Positions 60,677 through 64,000 of a stretch of DNA of 64,000 nt are shown one piece after another. The DNA comes from Pomacea canaliculata. Taxonomy: Eukaryota > Mollusca > Gastropoda > Architaenioglossa > Ampullariidae. Positions within the stretch are counted from its first letter, which is position 1, and every line of letters starts with the position of its first letter. The stretch spans positions 8,356,464 to 8,420,463 of the forward strand of contig NC_037602.1 in NCBI RefSeq assembly GCF_003073045.1, given 5' to 3'. Below the pieces are notes generated by a model. The model was not told the DNA's origin. It ran no database searches and saw only the letters and a program-made list of their open reading frames with translations. A program made the translations under genes and the position numbers.

Positions 60677-60816
60677 AGTGGCAAGTTCTACTTGTTTACC
60701 GAGCAACACGCACACACACAAACACGAGCAATTGTCCAGCTGTGACAGACACGGGAAGGTTTACACTGAATATCAACTCTTGAAAACAAAAGATTTCTGA
60801 ATCGTTTGAAAACGAA

Positions 60817-63805
60817 ATGTTCATACTACTGTGGACCTTTCTTCCTACCGTTATAGGTGAGTAGAGACTTGTTTTCACTTTTTCTTTTTTATTTCTACAT
60901 CAGGAAATTGTTACTTTCACCAAATGTCAGAAGTTGTTGTTGTTGACTATTTCTATTTTGATTCAAAGCATCGCAGAATGTGGCTTTGAATAAACCAGCA
61001 CAACAAGTGACAGAAAAAGATACTGGGCGAGCCAGACAAGCGGTGGATGGAAACTCAGACGGGACCTATACTCATGGCTCCTGCACACACACTTTTGATG
61101 AGCCATTAGAAAGTACCACCTGGTGGAAGGTCGACTTGATGGGTTTCTACCAGGTCACCAGCGTGGAAATTTTCACAAGGACAGACTGTTGTAGTAGGTA
61201 CATTTAGTTTAAAAAAGTGAAGAGAATATTTTTAAAATTTTATTAGAAACGATTTAAAAAAAATTTTTTCCATATTTCTTTTCAAAGAGATCGTATGTAG
61301 CTGCTCGTTCGTTATGTTAGTGAATGAGTTGTTTGTTTGTTGTTTCTTCATTTAGACAGTTAGTTTAGGATCGTGATATCATCTACAAATAACATTGAAT
61401 TCATGTGCTGAAGGTGAAAGGTTGCGGAACTTTGAAGTCCGGGTGTCGCTGTCCAATCCAGTGACATTCCCTTCCAGTGATGGCCAGCAGTGCTTCAATA
61501 AATGACATAAATGACAACCTCCGCCGTCGGACATCAACTGCCATAAATGACAACCTCCGCCGTCGGACACTTTCCAGTCAGGCCAGCTACACTTTATTTC
61601 CCTGTCATCCTGTTACGGACGACGGGGGCAGTCACTTTCCCTGACCGGTCGGGCTGCAGTCCTCCGAGATGGTGTCAATCGCCGCCACTTCGACGCTCTG
61701 CGCCGCCTTCTACCTCGCCTGCTTAAATTCTGGAGCTTCGCGGCGTATTCGTCGACCACCTCATCACGTTGCTGTGGCACTGATGTCGACATCTTTCCGT
61801 TCGCCGTACGCCTCCACTAGGACACCCAAGATCTTTCTCGGCGTATCTCTTGCGTCATGCGGAAGCATCAACACTCGACGTCTGGCAGGTCCCTCCAGCG
61901 AGCTCAAGATGTAACCACGAGCCGCATTCTGACACATCGGGTTTATGGCGAGAGCTAACTCGACCTCTGTTTCAATCTCGTCGACACTCGTTGGTCCACC
62001 GGCAAACTACTGAAAGCGGACTAACTAGTATGCTCGTAGAGCCTCTGCCCACCCAACGGATAGCATCATGGTCCTCTCTATGTACTAATCTTCTGTCGTG
62101 GGCTTCTGCCCGTGATGAACAAATGTTTCTTTTTGTTCAGCAGTGCTTTTAGGCCCTTGGTCACCCAAGGTTTGTTGTTAGGATAAACATACACTGCCTT
62201 GATGGACTGGTGCAATCAACACTATTTTACTCCTCACTTTTACTCCTAACTGTGTGTTAAATGTCTGTATGTGTATGTGAGCAAAGACAAATTTCTGTCC
62301 TCCTGGGCAGACAATAAAGTCTGTTTTGATTTTGATTTGATTTGATTTCAATAGGACTGACAAAGTCCCTGTACCCGGACTCAGAGTGGACTGCATCCAG
62401 CCAATCATCGGTCGCTACGTCAGCTTGTTCAAAGCAACTCTCGATCCTTTGACGATTTGCGAGTTTCGTGTGTTTGTCGATAAAACGGGTGTGAGACACT
62501 TTTGAATACACAAAGTATAAAAAGAAAACAATAATATATTTATTATATATTTTAATATATATTTATTTAATATATTGATATAACTGTAATAAACAGGTTT
62601 ATCGCGGATTAATGACTTTTTTCTTTAAGGTGAAACGACAATTAAGGTTCTGAAGTTTTATAGACATAATTAATGATCGAGTTTTGAAGTAAAAGATGAT
62701 AGATAATGAAGTGTTTATGTTCAGTTGACACCCCAACGATAGGACTTTGTTTATATTCATAGCAGCTGTTTAAGCTATAACATTGAAGCATTTTCAGACT
62801 TTGACTAACGATATATATGATTATTTTATAAATGATTTTATTGAAATGTACGAAAAAAAATTTTGCTCTGTTTTGTTTCGTAGTCACTAATTTCCAATGA
62901 AAATTTTGTTTCCCTCAAAAACTAAATATTTTTATTTTACTTTGCAGTAATTGAGGTTGAATGCCAAAAAACTGCTGTTCAGCTGACATCACCTGCTGCT
63001 AATCTGTTAACGACATGTAAGTCAGTAATTTACGGATTAGACAAAATTATTGAAAAATATTAATGACATAAAGCCGGTTATCGTAATTGTAGTGCTCGTG
63101 CGCGGTAGAGGTGTGTGAAGACTAGTCTCAATAAAACCCTCCCTCGCCATTTGGCCAAAATAATGAAAGGCAGAAAGTTATCTTATTGTCATAAACAATA
63201 TCCTTAGACTAAACTATTTGAAGCAGATGATGGAAGTAACCGTTATATGGAATAAATGCTAAATGCTCATTTTATTATTCTTTAGTGGTTTGTTGCTTAC
63301 TTTGATACCGTCTTCAAAGACCATGATAGAATCACAACATGATCTCTTAAAATGTTTATTCTGAAGAAAAGAAGTCTTTACTTGAGAAGACAACCCTTGA
63401 CAAATACTCGTTTCTAGTAGGAACTATTCTTAATCTTTTCAGGAATATATCATGCTATTTTTAGACCAATATTTACAGTAAGAGAAAGTTATCCGGCCTA
63501 TGTATATCATTTTTTTCTAATTTATTATTTGCACAGGTGGTTATTCAGCTGTCATGGACAACTCCCGACTAATCAGCCCAACTTTCAAATCGTTTCACGG
63601 CGTTTCCGCCATCAGATGCGCAACGGAATGTGCGCAGACGGACAGCTGCTTTGGCTTCAACTCTATGACGTCAGCGGCGGTGTCCAACAGCAGTGTGACG
63701 TGTGAGCTGTTGCTGGGTCTCCTGGTGTTCGTCCCATTCGGTGACCCCGTCGTGAGTCAACAGAAAGGCTGGAGGGTGTTCTACACTGGTGCACCTCTAG
63801 GATGA
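60817..63805 (+). pseudogene. F-type lectin/PAN gene F9, exon 3 split by a LINE insertion
   Basis: Exons: 60817-60856 (MFILLWTFLPTVI), 60969-61193, exon 3 in two parts 61414-61500 and 62354-62488, 62948-63016, 63537-63805. The two parts of exon 3 total 222 bases, exactly the length of that exon in every paralog, so the intervening sequence is a clean insertion. Exon 2 starts CATCGCAGAATGTGG (ASQNVALNKP) in place of the usual LENVALNKP and carries GSCTHT, WWKVDLMGFYQV and FTRTDCC; exon 3 starts SERLRNFEVRV and ends EFRVFVDKTG. PAN: RCATECAQTDSCFGF, VTCELLLG. The insertion brings in a TGA within a few bases, so the allele here is null unless unusual splicing occurs. The linker is unusual (VIEVECQKTAVQL). 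Confidence 0.85.
61501..62353 (+). mobile_element. LINE-tailed insertion in lectin F9 exon 3
   Basis: Flanked by a 7-base target duplication ttcaata (61494-61500 and 62347-62353). The right end (gacaataaagtctgttttga followed by TTTGA-rich tail) matches the 3' end of the LINE nested in the hAT at 12663, in the sense orientation. The left part (61501-62160) starts with two copies of aaatgacaacctccgccgtc and is GC-richer; it is not recognisable as reverse transcriptase, so this may be a short non-autonomous element that borrows the LINE tail. Confidence 0.85.
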
Positions 63806-64000
63806 TTCTGTCTGACAACTCACACACCTCACCCGCAAATCTCGCGAGATATAGAAAACTGTGTTACGGGGTAGAGGTGGTGGTAGGGAGGTAGAAAATG
63901 ATTTTCAATGTTCAGTTTCTATTTCTAAACAAATTTGTTTTAAAATTAGAGTTAGAGACATGTTTGTCTGACAGTAAAATTTATGAGATGCACAGTAATG

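Noticed and set aside
61669-62152. Open frames of 81 and 100 codons inside the F9 insertion
   Set aside because: No similarity to reverse transcriptase or endonuclease could be recognised; not supported as genes.

Overview
This 64 kb window is AT-rich eukaryotic DNA with short coding exons, long introns, abundant simple repeats and several transposon copies. The gene content is two tandem families: animal-type 15-hydroxyprostaglandin dehydrogenase, and secreted F-type lectins carrying a C-terminal PAN/apple domain. This suggests an invertebrate metazoan, most likely a mollusc (probably a gastropod). That assignment is inference from gene style, not from a species marker.

Layout. 1-515: last exon of an acetylserotonin O-methyltransferase-like gene. 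516-4700: mostly gene-free. 4704-14554 is 'block 1': an intact prostaglandin dehydrogenase (A1), the last few codons of a second dehydrogenase (B1 remnant), an inverted segment, and a 5'-truncated lectin (F1) whose intron holds a hAT element with a nested LINE fragment. 14555-17383: minisatellites, a broken FLYWCH-MULE transposase and a duplicated spacer. 17398-30985 is 'block 2', the fuller version of block 1: dehydrogenase A2, dehydrogenase B2, lectin F2. 31-38 kb: lectin relics and lectin F3 on the minus strand. 39-64 kb: lectins F4 to F9 on the plus strand, with F8 reduced to a promoter, one exon and an exon tail, a hAT element at 58.8-59.7 kb, and F9 split by a LINE insertion.

The three dehydrogenases share one seven-exon structure and each encodes 283 residues with NAD-binding and catalytic residues in place. 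The lectins share a five-exon design with every intron in phase 1: signal peptide, F-type lectin domain over two exons, a short Ser/Thr/Ala linker exon, and one PAN exon. Of nine recognisable lectin genes, four look intact (F3, F5, F6, F7). The others carry different lesions: 5' loss (F1), a 23-base deletion (F2), an out-of-frame linker exon (F4), a large internal deletion (F8) and a LINE insertion (F9). At least two further lectin exon relics are visible, so this is an active birth-and-death gene cluster.

A CACGTG E-box lies upstream of nearly every gene start of both families: GTCACGTGAC exactly 94 bases before each dehydrogenase ATG, and TCACGTG(G/A)TCTTT about 80-155 bases before the lectin ATGs. 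Fucose-binding lectins suggest carbohydrate recognition in innate defence or egg/mucus secretion. The dehydrogenases suggest eicosanoid inactivation. Shared regulation by one bHLH-type factor is a hypothesis.
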